The translations under genes and the position numbers were made by a program. This document shows positions 38,739 through 47,229 of a DNA stretch of 64,000 nt, in pieces. A model generated the notes under the pieces. It worked only from the letters and a program-made list of their open reading frames with translations, did not search any database and was not told where the DNA came from. The first letter of the stretch is position 1, and each line of letters begins with the position of its first letter. Origin of the DNA: Rheinheimera oceanensis (GTDB taxonomy: Bacteria; Pseudomonadota; Gammaproteobacteria; Enterobacterales; Alteromonadaceae); the NCBI RefSeq assembly GCF_018831085.1, contig NZ_JAGPNM010000004.1, forward strand, positions 310,001 to 374,000, in the 5' to 3' direction.

Positions 38739-40787
38739 ATGTCGACACGCAAAATACTTGTAACCAGCGCTTTACCCTACGCCAACGGCCCTATCCATTT
38801 AGGCCACTTACTGGAATATATTCAAACCGATATCTGGGCCCGCTTTCAAAAAGCCCGCGGCCATGAATGCTATTACGTTTGCGCCGACGACGCGCATGGC
38901 ACCCCTATTATGCTCAAAGCGCAGGAGCAAGGCATTACGCCCGAGCAAATGATTGCCAAAACTAATATTGAACACCAGGCTGACTTTGCCGGTTTCGGCA
39001 TTGGCTTTGACAATTATCACTCGACGCACAGCGAAGAAAATCGCGAGTTTGCCAGCAAGATTTACAATAAGCTCAATGCCGGCGGCTACATTAAGCGTAA
39101 AACTATCAGTCAGCTGTTTGACCCGGAAAAGCAAATGTTTTTGCCCGACCGTTTTGTTAAAGGCGATTGCCCCAAATGCGGTGCGCTGGACCAAAACGGC
39201 GACAGCTGCGATGTCTGCGGCGCCACCTACAGCCCGACCGAAGTTAAAAATGCCCGCTCTGTGGTATCCGGTGCCACCCCGGTGTTAAAAGACTCTGAGC
39301 ACTATTTCTTTGATTTACCCGCTTTTAGCCAGATGCTGCAAGACTGGACACGCAGCGGCAGTTTGCAGGATGAAATGGCCAATAAACTGCAGGAATGGTT
39401 TAAAGATGGCCTGCAAATGTGGGATATCAGCCGCGATGCGCCCTACTTTGGTTTTGAAATACCAGGCGCACCGGGCAAATTCTTTTATGTCTGGTTAGAT
39501 GCGCCTATAGGCTATCTGGCCAGCTTTAAAAATTTGTGTGATAAAACCGGCATCAACTTTGACAGCTTCTGGCAGCTGGATTCCAACGCCGAGGTGTATC
39601 ACTTTATCGGCAAAGATATTATTTATTTTCACAGCCTGTTCTGGCCGGCCATGCTCCATGGCGCCGGTATGCGCAAACCTAATGCCATTTTTGCCCACGG
39701 TTTTGTTACCGTAAACGGCGCCAAAATGTCCAAGTCGCGCGGTACTTTTATTAAAGCCCGCACTTATCTGGATCATTTAAACCCGGAATATCTGCGTTAT
39801 TACTTTGCATCTAAGCTTAGCAGCAGCATTATTGATCTGGATTTAAACCTGGATGATTTCAGCCAGAAGGTTAATGCTGATTTAGTCGGTAAGGTGGTGA
39901 ATATTGCCAGCCGTTGTGCTGGTTTTATTACCAAGCGCTACGACGGCAAACTATCAGCTACGGTGGCTGAACCAGCACTGCTGGCAGAATTTACCGCTAT
40001 GGGTGAAAGCATCGCCGACAGCTTTGAAAAACGTGAGTTTGCCCGCGCTATCCGCGACATTATGGCGCTGGCCGATAAAGCCAACCAATACATTGACGCC
40101 AAAGCGCCCTGGGTGCTGGTAAAAGATGATGCCAAACAGCAGGAAGCGCATGACGTTTGCTCTATGGGCATTAACCTGTTTCGCGTATTAATGCATTATT
40201 TAAAACCGGTGTTGCCGTTAATGGCCGCAGAAACCGAAGCCTTCTTAAACAGCGAACTGAACTGGCAGAATTATCAGCAGCCATTAACTAATCATGCTAT
40301 CAACCCGTTTAAAGCGCTGATGCAGCGGGTTGATCCGGTAAAAGTTACCGCCATGCTGGAAGCCTCAAAAGAAAACCTGCAAGTGCAAGCGGCAACACCG
40401 GTTAAAGCTGCGGTTAAAACAGAAAAAGCCGTAAGCACAGAGCGCGAGCCGATAAGCGAAACCATCAGCATTGATGATTTTGCCAAAATTGATTTGCGCG
40501 TAGCCAAAATCATTAAAGCCAGCGCCGTTGAGGGTGCCGACAAACTGGTGCAACTGCAACTGGATATTGGCGGCGGCGAAGTACGTCAGGTGTTTGCCGG
40601 TATTAAATCGGCCTACAGCCCTGAGCAGCTTGAAGGGCGCTTAACGGTGATGGTAGCAAACCTGGCTCCACGTAAAATGCGTTTTGGTTTATCCGAAGGC
40701 ATGGTGTTAGCCGCAGGCCCCGGCGGCAGCGACTTGTTTATTCTGTCGCCGGATGACGGTGCCCAGCCCGGTATGCGTGTGAAGTAA
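38739..40787 (+). CDS. metG: Methionyl-tRNA synthetase
   Basis: Charges initiator and elongator tRNA-Met. At 682 residues it is near E. coli MetG (677). Class I catalytic core: HIGH as PIHLGHL near residue 15; zinc knuckle [21 protein letters not shown] near 145; KMSKS as GAKMSKSRG near 330. The anticodon-binding helical domain (390-540) is followed by the C-terminal EMAP-like tRNA-binding and dimerisation domain ([32 protein letters not shown] near 585). I took the ATG at 38739 as the start ([17 protein letters not shown]); a longer frame reaching 38676 adds a non-homologous stretch. Confidence 0.98.
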   Translation: MSTRKILVTSALPYANGPIHLGHLLEYIQTDIWARFQKARGHECYYVCADDAHGTPIMLKAQEQGITPEQMIAKTNIEHQADFAGFGIGFDNYHSTHSEENREFASKIYNKLNAGGYIKRKTISQLFDPEKQMFLPDRFVKGDCPKCGALDQNGDSCDVCGATYSPTEVKNARSVVSGATPVLKDSEHYFFDLPAFSQMLQDWTRSGSLQDEMANKLQEWFKDGLQMWDISRDAPYFGFEIPGAPGKFFYVWLDAPIGYLASFKNLCDKTGINFDSFWQLDSNAEVYHFIGKDIIYFHSLFWPAMLHGAGMRKPNAIFAHGFVTVNGAKMSKSRGTFIKARTYLDHLNPEYLRYYFASKLSSSIIDLDLNLDDFSQKVNADLVGKVVNIASRCAGFITKRYDGKLSATVAEPALLAEFTAMGESIADSFEKREFARAIRDIMALADKANQYIDAKAPWVLVKDDAKQQEAHDVCSMGINLFRVLMHYLKPVLPLMAAETEAFLNSELNWQNYQQPLTNHAINPFKALMQRVDPVKVTAMLEASKENLQVQAATPVKAAVKTEKAVSTEREPISETISIDDFAKIDLRVAKIIKASAVEGADKLVQLQLDIGGGEVRQVFAGIKSAYSPEQLEGRLTVMVANLAPRKMRFGLSEGMVLAAGPGGSDLFILSPDDGAQPGMRVK

Positions 40788-40793
40788 CTGTTT

Positions 40794-40823
40794 CAGGCAG
40801 CTTTGGGCTGCCTGTATTTTTTT
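40794..40823 (+). terminator. Intrinsic terminator of metG
   Basis: An 8-bp stem (CAGGCAGC/GCTGCCTG) with a 5-base loop, followed by TATTTTTTT. It lies seven bases after the stop and just before the MFS gene, so that gene likely depends on read-through or its own promoter. Confidence 0.8.
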
Positions 40824-40833
40824 AAGGCAACGG

Positions 40834-42243
40834 ATGACCAGTAAACACCCTTACCGCAGTTTTAGCGCTTTGTTTCTTACCACTTTGCTGATGCTGGTGG
40901 CCCAGGGTTCGTTATCAACTTACCTGGGGTTGTCGCTGGCACAGCAGCAGGTCGATTCTATCTGGATTGGCGCCTTAATGTCCTGCTATTACCTTGGTTT
41001 GGTGCTGGGCTCTAAGCTTGGCCATAAGGTTATTGCGCAGGTTGGCCATATCCGCGCTTTTGTCGCCAGCGCGGCTATTGTCAGCGCTTGTGCGATGAGC
41101 CATGTGCTGATAAGCCAGCTGGAAATCTGGCTGATAATGCGGGTTATCGTTGGTATGGGCATGATGTGCCAGTATATGGTGCTGGAAAGCTGGCTGAACG
41201 AACAAACAGAAAGCTCGCAGCGTGGCACCGTGTTCGCCTTTTATATGATCACCTCTTATCTTGGCATGATTGGCGGCCAGTTAATGCTTAGCCAGTTTCC
41301 TGAGCTGGGTATTGCGCCTCTGCTTATTATCAGCATGTGTTACTCGCTGTGTATAGTACCTATAGCGCTAACCAAACGTATTCACCCGGCGCCGCTGCAA
41401 CCGGCACCACTGAAAATTCTGGCGTTTTGGAAGCTGGTACCGCAATCTCTGACGGCAGTCAGTGTCGCCGGCATGATGGCCGGTGCTTTTTATGGCCTGG
41501 CGCCCGCTTATGCTGCCGCTAAAGGCATGAGCACTGAACAGGTTACCTTGTTTATGTCGGTAACCATCTTAGCCGGTTTGTTAGCCCAGTGGCCTATGGG
41601 CAAAATTTCTGACCGGGTGCCACGCAGCCGCATCTTGCGCTTTAATGCCGCCGTACTGACTATTCTTACCTTGCTGATTGCGCTGTTGCCATTAAGTGGC
41701 TGGCTGTTGTTGGTAGCAACCTTTTGCTACGGTGTGCTGGCCTTTACGCTTTACCCTATTGCTTCTGCTTTTGCCAACCAGAATGTAGAACAAAATGATC
41801 GGGTGGCACTATCTGCCACAGTATTACTGACCTTTGGTTTGGGAGCCTGTTTTGGCCCCTTGCTGGCATCGGCGTTAATGCAGCTGCTTGGTCCGGCCAT
41901 GCTGTACGCCTTTATCAGTTGCTGTGCCCTGACACTGTTTTTACGACTGATCCGGGTAAACTATACGCAAAAAATGGTTAAGCGCATGATGGACGAGCAA
42001 CAAAATGCCCAGTTTAAAATGGGCTCAGGTGATTTAGTATCATCACCGCTGGCGGCCGCGCTTGATCCGCGTGTTGACGAAGAAGTAGTAGTGGCGCAAA
42101 TGCGCGACGAAGACTTTATCGCGGCTTATCAGCAAGTACCTGCTGGCTATGATGAAGATATTGAACAAGAGCAGCAGGCTGACGATCATTTTGAGCCAGC
42201 TGACGATACCCCGGCTGATGCCGGGCAAAACAAAACCGTCTGA
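40834..42243 (+). CDS. MFS transporter, YcaD-like
   Basis: A 469-residue inner-membrane transporter with 12 predicted helices (residues 10-395) and an acidic cytoplasmic tail (about 400-469, many Asp/Glu/Gln). The pattern resembles E. coli YcaD: SIWIGALMSCYYLGLVLGSKLGHKVIAQVGHIRAF, MVLESWLNEQTESSQRGTVFAFYMITSYLGMIGGQLMLS and LAGLLAQWPMGKISDRVPRSRILRF (MFS loop motif). The substrate is unknown. The acidic tail is longer than in YcaD. It starts ten bases after the metG terminator. Confidence 0.9.
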   Translation: MTSKHPYRSFSALFLTTLLMLVAQGSLSTYLGLSLAQQQVDSIWIGALMSCYYLGLVLGSKLGHKVIAQVGHIRAFVASAAIVSACAMSHVLISQLEIWLIMRVIVGMGMMCQYMVLESWLNEQTESSQRGTVFAFYMITSYLGMIGGQLMLSQFPELGIAPLLIISMCYSLCIVPIALTKRIHPAPLQPAPLKILAFWKLVPQSLTAVSVAGMMAGAFYGLAPAYAAAKGMSTEQVTLFMSVTILAGLLAQWPMGKISDRVPRSRILRFNAAVLTILTLLIALLPLSGWLLLVATFCYGVLAFTLYPIASAFANQNVEQNDRVALSATVLLTFGLGACFGPLLASALMQLLGPAMLYAFISCCALTLFLRLIRVNYTQKMVKRMMDEQQNAQFKMGSGDLVSSPLAAALDPRVDEEVVVAQMRDEDFIAAYQQVPAGYDEDIEQEQQADDHFEPADDTPADAGQNKTV

Positions 42244-42258
42244 TGACGGTTTTGTTGC
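42231..42258. terminator. Bidirectional terminator overlapping the MFS stop codon
   Basis: A 10-bp perfect stem (CAAAACCGTC/GACGGTTTTG) with a TGAT loop; the loop's TGA is the stop codon of the MFS gene. It lies between convergent genes. The T-run is short (GTTTTGTTG). Confidence 0.65.
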
Positions 42259-42265
42259 CGGGTCC

Positions 42266-42289
42266 GTTACTGTGCTAGTTACTGTGCAT
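42266..42289 (-). repeat. Tandem 12-bp duplication at a stop codon
   Basis: GTTACTGTGC occurs at 42266-42275 and 42278-42287 with a 12-base period. On the minus strand the unit is CAC-AGT-AAC in frame with the end of the 489-residue gene, and the TAG stop (42277-42275) falls inside the array. Confidence 0.6.
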
Positions 42290-43744
42290 AACCACTTTAT
42301 TCCACAGATTCTGGTTTTTCACATAAGAGAAGTACTCATCCGGGCGCCAGAATTTGGGCAACAGCGGCATATTTTTGCGCTCTTCAAAATTTGATACCAG
42401 TTTACTCAGAATTTCCAGCAGGCGCTCTTCGCTGATCCGCTCCAGCTTTTTTCGTGCTTGCGGGTAGTACAGGTTGTTTTCTACACTAACGATACAGCCT
42501 TGAGCAGACACGTTATAAGTAAGGTTACGGGTTACCATACGGCAGATCGGTTGGCGGATATCGGCCGGGTAAAGCCCGGTAACGATGGCATATTCGTAAC
42601 GGTCCAGATCCTGTCGATCAGAGTCTTTCGGAATATAAGTGATGCCAAAGCCCTGCGGGAAAATACCGGTAATACTTAACAGCGCATCTACCGCAACCTT
42701 GCTGTATACCCCCTTCTCTACGCCCTTTTCCAGCACCAGAGCCACTTTAGGTAAAGTTTCATAGGCAAAGCTGCTTTTGGTCGATAATACAACCGAGGTA
42801 TAAATTTGCGGAATTTTAAGCACATTGCCAATACCGTGCTCCGGCTTGATGGCGTTTTTCAGCAACATCAGCACAAAATTCTGCCGCTCACCTTCAAGTT
42901 TAATAAACTGGTCGCGCTCTTCTCTGGAATTACCGCTGTACTTATCCAGCCCAAGGCCCTGGGTAACATATTTCAGGCTTTCGCGATAACTAATTTGCAG
43001 CAACGCCAGCCGCTCGTCATTCTCAAGCACGCGAAACTCATCAGCTTTACCATCTGCGCCTTTTAATATCAGCTGAGCTTCAGGGTGACAGTTGCCAATA
43101 TCCTGCAGCAGTGCCGCCATTAACAATGGGATCTGTACATCATCGCGAAACGGATCATACTCATCTTTGCCGGCTTTTAAGCCTTTGCTGGCTCTGTAAC
43201 GCTGCTGCACATAAGCGTTGTTCAGCTCGCCATCGGCCAGTAGTTTATCCAGCAAACGCAGTGACAAAATAGCCTTATATAAATGCTTACTTTTTTGATT
43301 GCTGGCGGCAACATGCTTGCCTTCGGTAGGCGACAACAGCTGAATAGTACCAAGTAGTTTGGCACTGTTCATATGAGTGTCTTCCTGCGATTCGCCCTGG
43401 CATAACTCCAAAATGTCCAGACAGATTTTTTTAAGTGCCGTCATACGGGCACTGGCTTCATCATTGCGCGCCTGCTGAAAGGTTTGTCTTTCATTTTGCG
43501 CTTGTTGCAAATTGCGCTCAACTAACGCCAGATCGCGCTTGCTTACCTGCTTCTGCCGGTTTTCAAATAAAAAAACCTGTTGTTCCAGTTCAGTTTTTTC
43601 TGCCTGCTGCGCTACTGCCTGCTGAAAATACTGTGCCGCCTGCTCGTACATGGAGTCGGCTACTGCCGTAGTATCACAAATACGGTTAATTAGCGTTGAC
43701 ACCAACTTACTGTAAGTTGATTTTCCGATGGAACCTAAAGTCAT
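42275..43744 (-). CDS. Unknown 489-residue protein with possible degenerate HD domain
   Basis: I do not recognise the family. Residues 35-100 form a predicted coiled coil rich in Gln/Glu (YFQQAVAQQAEKTELEQQ, LALVERNLQQAQNERQTFQQ). The middle is helical, with LLGTIQLLSPTEGKHVAAS and KAILSLRLLDKLL near 130-165. Near residue 205, MAALLQDIGNCHPEAQLIL looks like a worn HD phosphohydrolase motif (usual form LLHDIGK with His), followed by LLQISYRESLKYV. The C-terminal part is basic with aromatic residues (FWRPDEYFSYVKNQNLWNKVV). There is no signal peptide or membrane helix. AAGGACG precedes the ATG. It is a single gene between convergent and divergent neighbours. Confidence 0.85.
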   Translation of the reverse strand: MTLGSIGKSTYSKLVSTLINRICDTTAVADSMYEQAAQYFQQAVAQQAEKTELEQQVFLFENRQKQVSKRDLALVERNLQQAQNERQTFQQARNDEASARMTALKKICLDILELCQGESQEDTHMNSAKLLGTIQLLSPTEGKHVAASNQKSKHLYKAILSLRLLDKLLADGELNNAYVQQRYRASKGLKAGKDEYDPFRDDVQIPLLMAALLQDIGNCHPEAQLILKGADGKADEFRVLENDERLALLQISYRESLKYVTQGLGLDKYSGNSREERDQFIKLEGERQNFVLMLLKNAIKPEHGIGNVLKIPQIYTSVVLSTKSSFAYETLPKVALVLEKGVEKGVYSKVAVDALLSITGIFPQGFGITYIPKDSDRQDLDRYEYAIVTGLYPADIRQPICRMVTRNLTYNVSAQGCIVSVENNLYYPQARKKLERISEERLLEILSKLVSNFEERKNMPLLPKFWRPDEYFSYVKNQNLWNKVVMHSN

Positions 43745-43827
43745 TCTGGTACGGCGTCCTTGTTACAATATGCGCACTGCCCGGCTGACACAAAACAGTG
43801 TGCGGGCAGCTATAGGTTTTCAACAAA

Positions 43828-44823
43828 TCAGAATGTTAACACAAGCTTGCCAATGGTGGCATTACTGGACATTAGCTGATGTGCAATTTGTGCCTGGCGC
43901 CAGTCAAACTGTTGTTGCAGCACCGGCTGTATCTGGCGCTGCGCCAGCATGGTAGCATAAGTCTGACTAAACGCCTGAGTAAGATTAGTTTTATACCGGT
44001 TGCTGCGATTACGCAAGGTAGAACATATCAGTTGACCGCGGCGTTTAAACAAAGGTGCTAAATTCAGTTGTGGTATGTCATGCCCGCCCATCATGGCATA
44101 CAGCACTATTTTGCCATCCATTGCCAGTAACGGGATCTCACGGCTGATGTACCCGCCCGCTACCGGGTCCAGCACCAGATCCACGCCTTGCGGCCAGTGG
44201 CTGGCCAACTCCTGCTCAAAAGCAGTTGTTTTATAGTTTATTGCCAGATCGGCGCCCAACGCAGTACATGCGGCCAACTTATCAGCGCTGCTGGCCGTAA
44301 CCGCCACTTTTGCGCCAATGGCTTTTGCCAGTTGTATGGCTGCCGTCCCCACCCCGCTGGCACCGGCGTGAATAAGCACCCGCTGATTAGCTTGCAGGTT
44401 ACCAATGCTGCACAGTAACTGATAAGCCGTTAAGAATACCTCTGCCGTTGCGGCAGCTTCTGCCATGCTGTAGCCAGCAGGCACAGCCATGGCATGCCCG
44501 GCATGTAGCAGTGCATATTCAGCATAACCTCCACCCGGCACCAAACCAAACACGGCTTTACCCAACCAGCTTTTATGCAGTGGCCCGGCAGCAACGACCA
44601 CCCCGGCCACTTCCAGCCCCAGAATGTCGCTTTCGCCCTCTGGTGGCGGATACAGGCCACGACGCTGCATTAAGTCTGCCCGGTTGATCCCCGCAGCCGC
44701 CACCTTAACCAGCAGTTGCTCTGCTGACGGTTGTGGCACTGCACGCTGTTCGATACATAATGTGCTGTCTTTACCGGCGTTTTCTACGGCAATAACCTGC
44801 ATAGTGGCGGGGATGCTGACCAA
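43828..44823 (-). CDS. NAD(P)H quinone oxidoreductase, zinc-less MDR family
   Basis: A 331-residue medium-chain dehydrogenase/reductase without the zinc-binding Cys, of the TP53I3/PIG3-like quinone oxidoreductase type. The N-terminal catalytic part has VAAAGINRADLMQRRGLYPPPEGESDILGLEVAGVV near residue 40. The Rossmann domain has VLIHAGASGVGTAAIQLAKAIGAKVAVTASSADKL near 150, then DLVLDPVAGGY near 215 and LYAMMGG near 240. The start is probably TTG at 44823, since AAGGAG lies six bases upstream; the ATG seven codons in lacks a ribosome binding site. It is divergent from rlmI. Confidence 0.92.
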   Translation of the reverse strand: MVSIPATMQVIAVENAGKDSTLCIEQRAVPQPSAEQLLVKVAAAGINRADLMQRRGLYPPPEGESDILGLEVAGVVVAAGPLHKSWLGKAVFGLVPGGGYAEYALLHAGHAMAVPAGYSMAEAAATAEVFLTAYQLLCSIGNLQANQRVLIHAGASGVGTAAIQLAKAIGAKVAVTASSADKLAACTALGADLAINYKTTAFEQELASHWPQGVDLVLDPVAGGYISREIPLLAMDGKIVLYAMMGGHDIPQLNLAPLFKRRGQLICSTLRNRSNRYKTNLTQAFSQTYATMLAQRQIQPVLQQQFDWRQAQIAHQLMSSNATIGKLVLTF

Positions 44824-44923
44824 AACTGACTCCTTAGCAAATTGGCTGCTTTAGCTTAAATTGTGCTTTAGCTTTGGGCAGCGCTTCTCTACAATGCGGC
44901 CTTTAGTCTAGCACAGTGTGTAA

Positions 44924-46144
44924 ATGCCCATGAATAAGCCTTCAGTCTCATCTGTATTACCCCGGTTAACTCTGCAGGAAACCCGGGAGAAGTCATTAAA
45001 ACGGCTACACCCGTGGATATTCTCCAAAGCGGTAAAAAGTGTCAGCGGTGCTCCGGCCAATGGCCAGACAATTGAGGTTGTCAGCAGCAAAGGTGAATGG
45101 CTGGGCTATGCCGCTTACTCTGCCGAGTCACAAATACGGGCCCGGGTGTGGAGCTTTAACCAGCAAGAGCAAATAGATGCCACATTTTTTCAGCGCCGTA
45201 TTGCCCGGGCCTGGCAGTTACGTACAGAGCTGTTTGATCTTAGCCGCACCACGGGTTTAAGGGTTGTAGCAGCAGAATCCGACGGTTTGCCTGGTATTAC
45301 CATCGATAAATACGACACCATACTGGTGTGTCAGCTGTTATCTGCCGGTGCTGATGCCTGGCGCGATGCTATAGTGCAGGCTTTAATAGCACTGTTTCCT
45401 GAGCATAGTATTTACGAGCGCTCAGATGTCGATGTACGCAAAAAAGAAGGCTTAAAACCGGTTACCGGCTGGCTGCATTTACCACGTGAGCATGGCGAAG
45501 TGATTATTAAAGAGCACGGCATGTCACTGCTGGTTGATGTGATGCAGGGCCATAAAACCGGCTTTTATCTGGACCAACGTGCCAGCCGTGCTGCAGCTAA
45601 ACGGTATGCCAAAGATAAAACCGTACTGAACTGTTTTAGCTATACCGGCACCTTTGGTGTAGCTGCGTTGCAAGGGGGGGCTGTGGCGGTCACTAATGCC
45701 GATTTATCCGAACTGGCACTTAATACCGCATTAAAGAATGCGGAACTGAATCAGCTTGATCTGGCAAAAATTGATAATGTTAAATTTGACGTATTTAAGC
45801 TGCTGCGCCAGTACCGTGAGCAAGGTAAGCAGTTTGATATGGTGATCCTGGACCCGCCCAAATTTGCCGAAAGCAAAGCGCAGTTAATCGGTGCCTGCCG
45901 CGGTTATAAAGATATTAATATGGTGGCGATGCAAATTGTCAAACCGGGCGGCTTGTTGCTGACATTCTCCTGCTCTGGCCTGATGGAAGACAGCCTGTTT
46001 CAGAAAATTGTTGCCGATGCCGCACTTGATGCCAAACGAGACTGTTTGTTTATTGAGAAGCTCAGCCAGGATAGCGACCATCCAATAGCCAGCTTTTACC
46101 CGGAAGGCAGTTACCTCAAAGGCTTAGTGTGTAAAATCTACTGA
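44924..46144 (+). CDS. rlmI: 23S rRNA (cytosine-1962-C5)-methyltransferase RlmI
   Basis: An SAM-dependent enzyme making m5C1962 in 23S rRNA. The protein has 406 residues. The N-terminal PUA domain ([40 protein letters not shown]) is followed by an EEHEE linker domain and the methyltransferase fold: [44 protein letters not shown] near 210-255 (SAM site), [15 protein letters not shown] near 305 and [14 protein letters not shown] near 345 with the catalytic Cys. Two ATGs (MPMNK) stand close together at the start, and neither has a strong ribosome binding site. Confidence 0.96.
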   Translation: MPMNKPSVSSVLPRLTLQETREKSLKRLHPWIFSKAVKSVSGAPANGQTIEVVSSKGEWLGYAAYSAESQIRARVWSFNQQEQIDATFFQRRIARAWQLRTELFDLSRTTGLRVVAAESDGLPGITIDKYDTILVCQLLSAGADAWRDAIVQALIALFPEHSIYERSDVDVRKKEGLKPVTGWLHLPREHGEVIIKEHGMSLLVDVMQGHKTGFYLDQRASRAAAKRYAKDKTVLNCFSYTGTFGVAALQGGAVAVTNADLSELALNTALKNAELNQLDLAKIDNVKFDVFKLLRQYREQGKQFDMVILDPPKFAESKAQLIGACRGYKDINMVAMQIVKPGGLLLTFSCSGLMEDSLFQKIVADAALDAKRDCLFIEKLSQDSDHPIASFYPEGSYLKGLVCKIY

Positions 46145-46214
46145 CATTAGCACTTGGGCAACAGCATAGCTTTGCGGTATGCTGACATAAAATTGTCATC
46201 ATTGGAGAAACAAC

Positions 46215-46784
46215 GTGAAACTATTCACCCTTGCCTTAGTATTTAGCAGCAGCCTGGTTTCTGCTGCTAACTGGCAGTTAGATAACAGCCAATCCAGCCT
46301 GCATTTCGTGTCGGTAAAAAATGAAATAGTCGCTGAAACTCATCATTTTAAGCAGTTAAGCGGCAACTGGGATGGCAGCATGGTTAATATCAGTATTCCG
46401 GTGAACAGCCTGGAGACGCTGATCCCAATCCGCAACGAGCGGATATGGCAATATGTACTGCAGGCTGAGCAATTTGCAGCCATCACGGTATCTGCAGAGT
46501 TAAAACAAGATGCGCTAGCCAACCTGGCAGTTCGCGACAGTATATTGCTGGAACTGCCACTTAACGTCACCATAGCCACAGAGACAGCGGCGCTGAATGC
46601 CAATCTGCGTATTACCAGACTCAGTGCTAATACCCTGCAAGCGGTAACAGAAGCACCGCTGATGCTAAACACTCACAGTTTCAAATTAGCTGCCGGCGTA
46701 GGCAAACTACAACAGTTAGCCGGGCTTCAAAGCATTAGCCCCTTAGTACCGGTTAGTTTTACTGTGCGTTTTAACCAACAGTAA
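46215..46784 (+). CDS. YceI-like periplasmic protein
   Basis: A 189-residue protein with a signal peptide (MKLFTLALVFSSSLVSAAN). The mature part is a YceI-type lipocalin-like barrel: WQLDNSQSSLHFVSVKNEIVAETHHFKQLSGNWDG is the family start, then SIPVNSLETLIPIRNERIWQYVLQAEQFAAITVSAEL. YceI proteins bind polyisoprenoids or other long amphiphiles; the ligand here is unknown. GGAG lies upstream of the ATG. It is a single gene ended by a strong terminator and convergent with the PilZ gene. Confidence 0.9.
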   Translation: MKLFTLALVFSSSLVSAANWQLDNSQSSLHFVSVKNEIVAETHHFKQLSGNWDGSMVNISIPVNSLETLIPIRNERIWQYVLQAEQFAAITVSAELKQDALANLAVRDSILLELPLNVTIATETAALNANLRITRLSANTLQAVTEAPLMLNTHSFKLAAGVGKLQQLAGLQSISPLVPVSFTVRFNQQ

Positions 46785-46807
46785 AAACTGTGTTTGACTT
46801 GGCCAGT

Positions 46808-46833
46808 AAAAAAGCAGCTTTAGCTGCTTTTTT
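46808..46833. terminator. Bidirectional terminator between YceI and PilZ genes
   Basis: An 11-bp perfect stem (AAAAAAGCAGC/GCTGCTTTTTT) with a TTTA loop, with A-run and T-run on the two sides, placed between convergent genes. Confidence 0.9.
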
Positions 46834-46848
46834 GCATTAGGGCTTAGT

Positions 46849-47148
46849 TTAATTTAGCTCCATAAAAGCTAAACCTAACTGATAAATATCTTCACTTTCC
46901 TGGCTGCAACGCATCACTTTTGCACTGGCATCCAGCGGCGGTATGCTGGCATTGGCAGAATCAAGCCGTACCCGGATCAGAGTACCCATTTCCAGCGGCT
47001 CATCCACTTCAATTGACATGCCTGATGCACTTAAATCACGGCAAATGCCATCTATCACCCGCCCGGTTTCAGGGTCATTAATCATCAGTTTTACGTCAGC
47101 ATTGACCATCATCCTGAAATAATGCCGGTTGTCGCCTTTTGTCAGCAT
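46849..47148 (-). CDS. PilZ domain protein
   Basis: A 99-residue single-domain c-di-GMP receptor-type protein. The PilZ region covers most of it: NRHYFRMMVNADVKLM near residue 6 (RxxxR-like segment, here R-x3-R as RHYFR) and CRDLSASGMSIEVDEPLEMGTLIRVRL near 37 (D/NxSxxG motif as DLSASG). Both c-di-GMP-binding motifs are recognisable. I chose ATG at 47148 because AGGGGAGG lies four to five bases upstream. It lies 81 bases downstream of hrpA and may share its transcript. Other c-di-GMP machinery in the window is the GGDEF-EAL protein at 59526. Confidence 0.92.
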   Translation of the reverse strand: MLTKGDNRHYFRMMVNADVKLMINDPETGRVIDGICRDLSASGMSIEVDEPLEMGTLIRVRLDSANASIPPLDASAKVMRCSQESEDIYQLGLAFMELN

Positions 47149-47229
47149 AATACCTCCCCTAACTACGTCAGGGTTAGTTATAGAACTTTCCATCGCCGGT
47201 GTAAAGTAGGCGTTAACATATCGGCGTTG

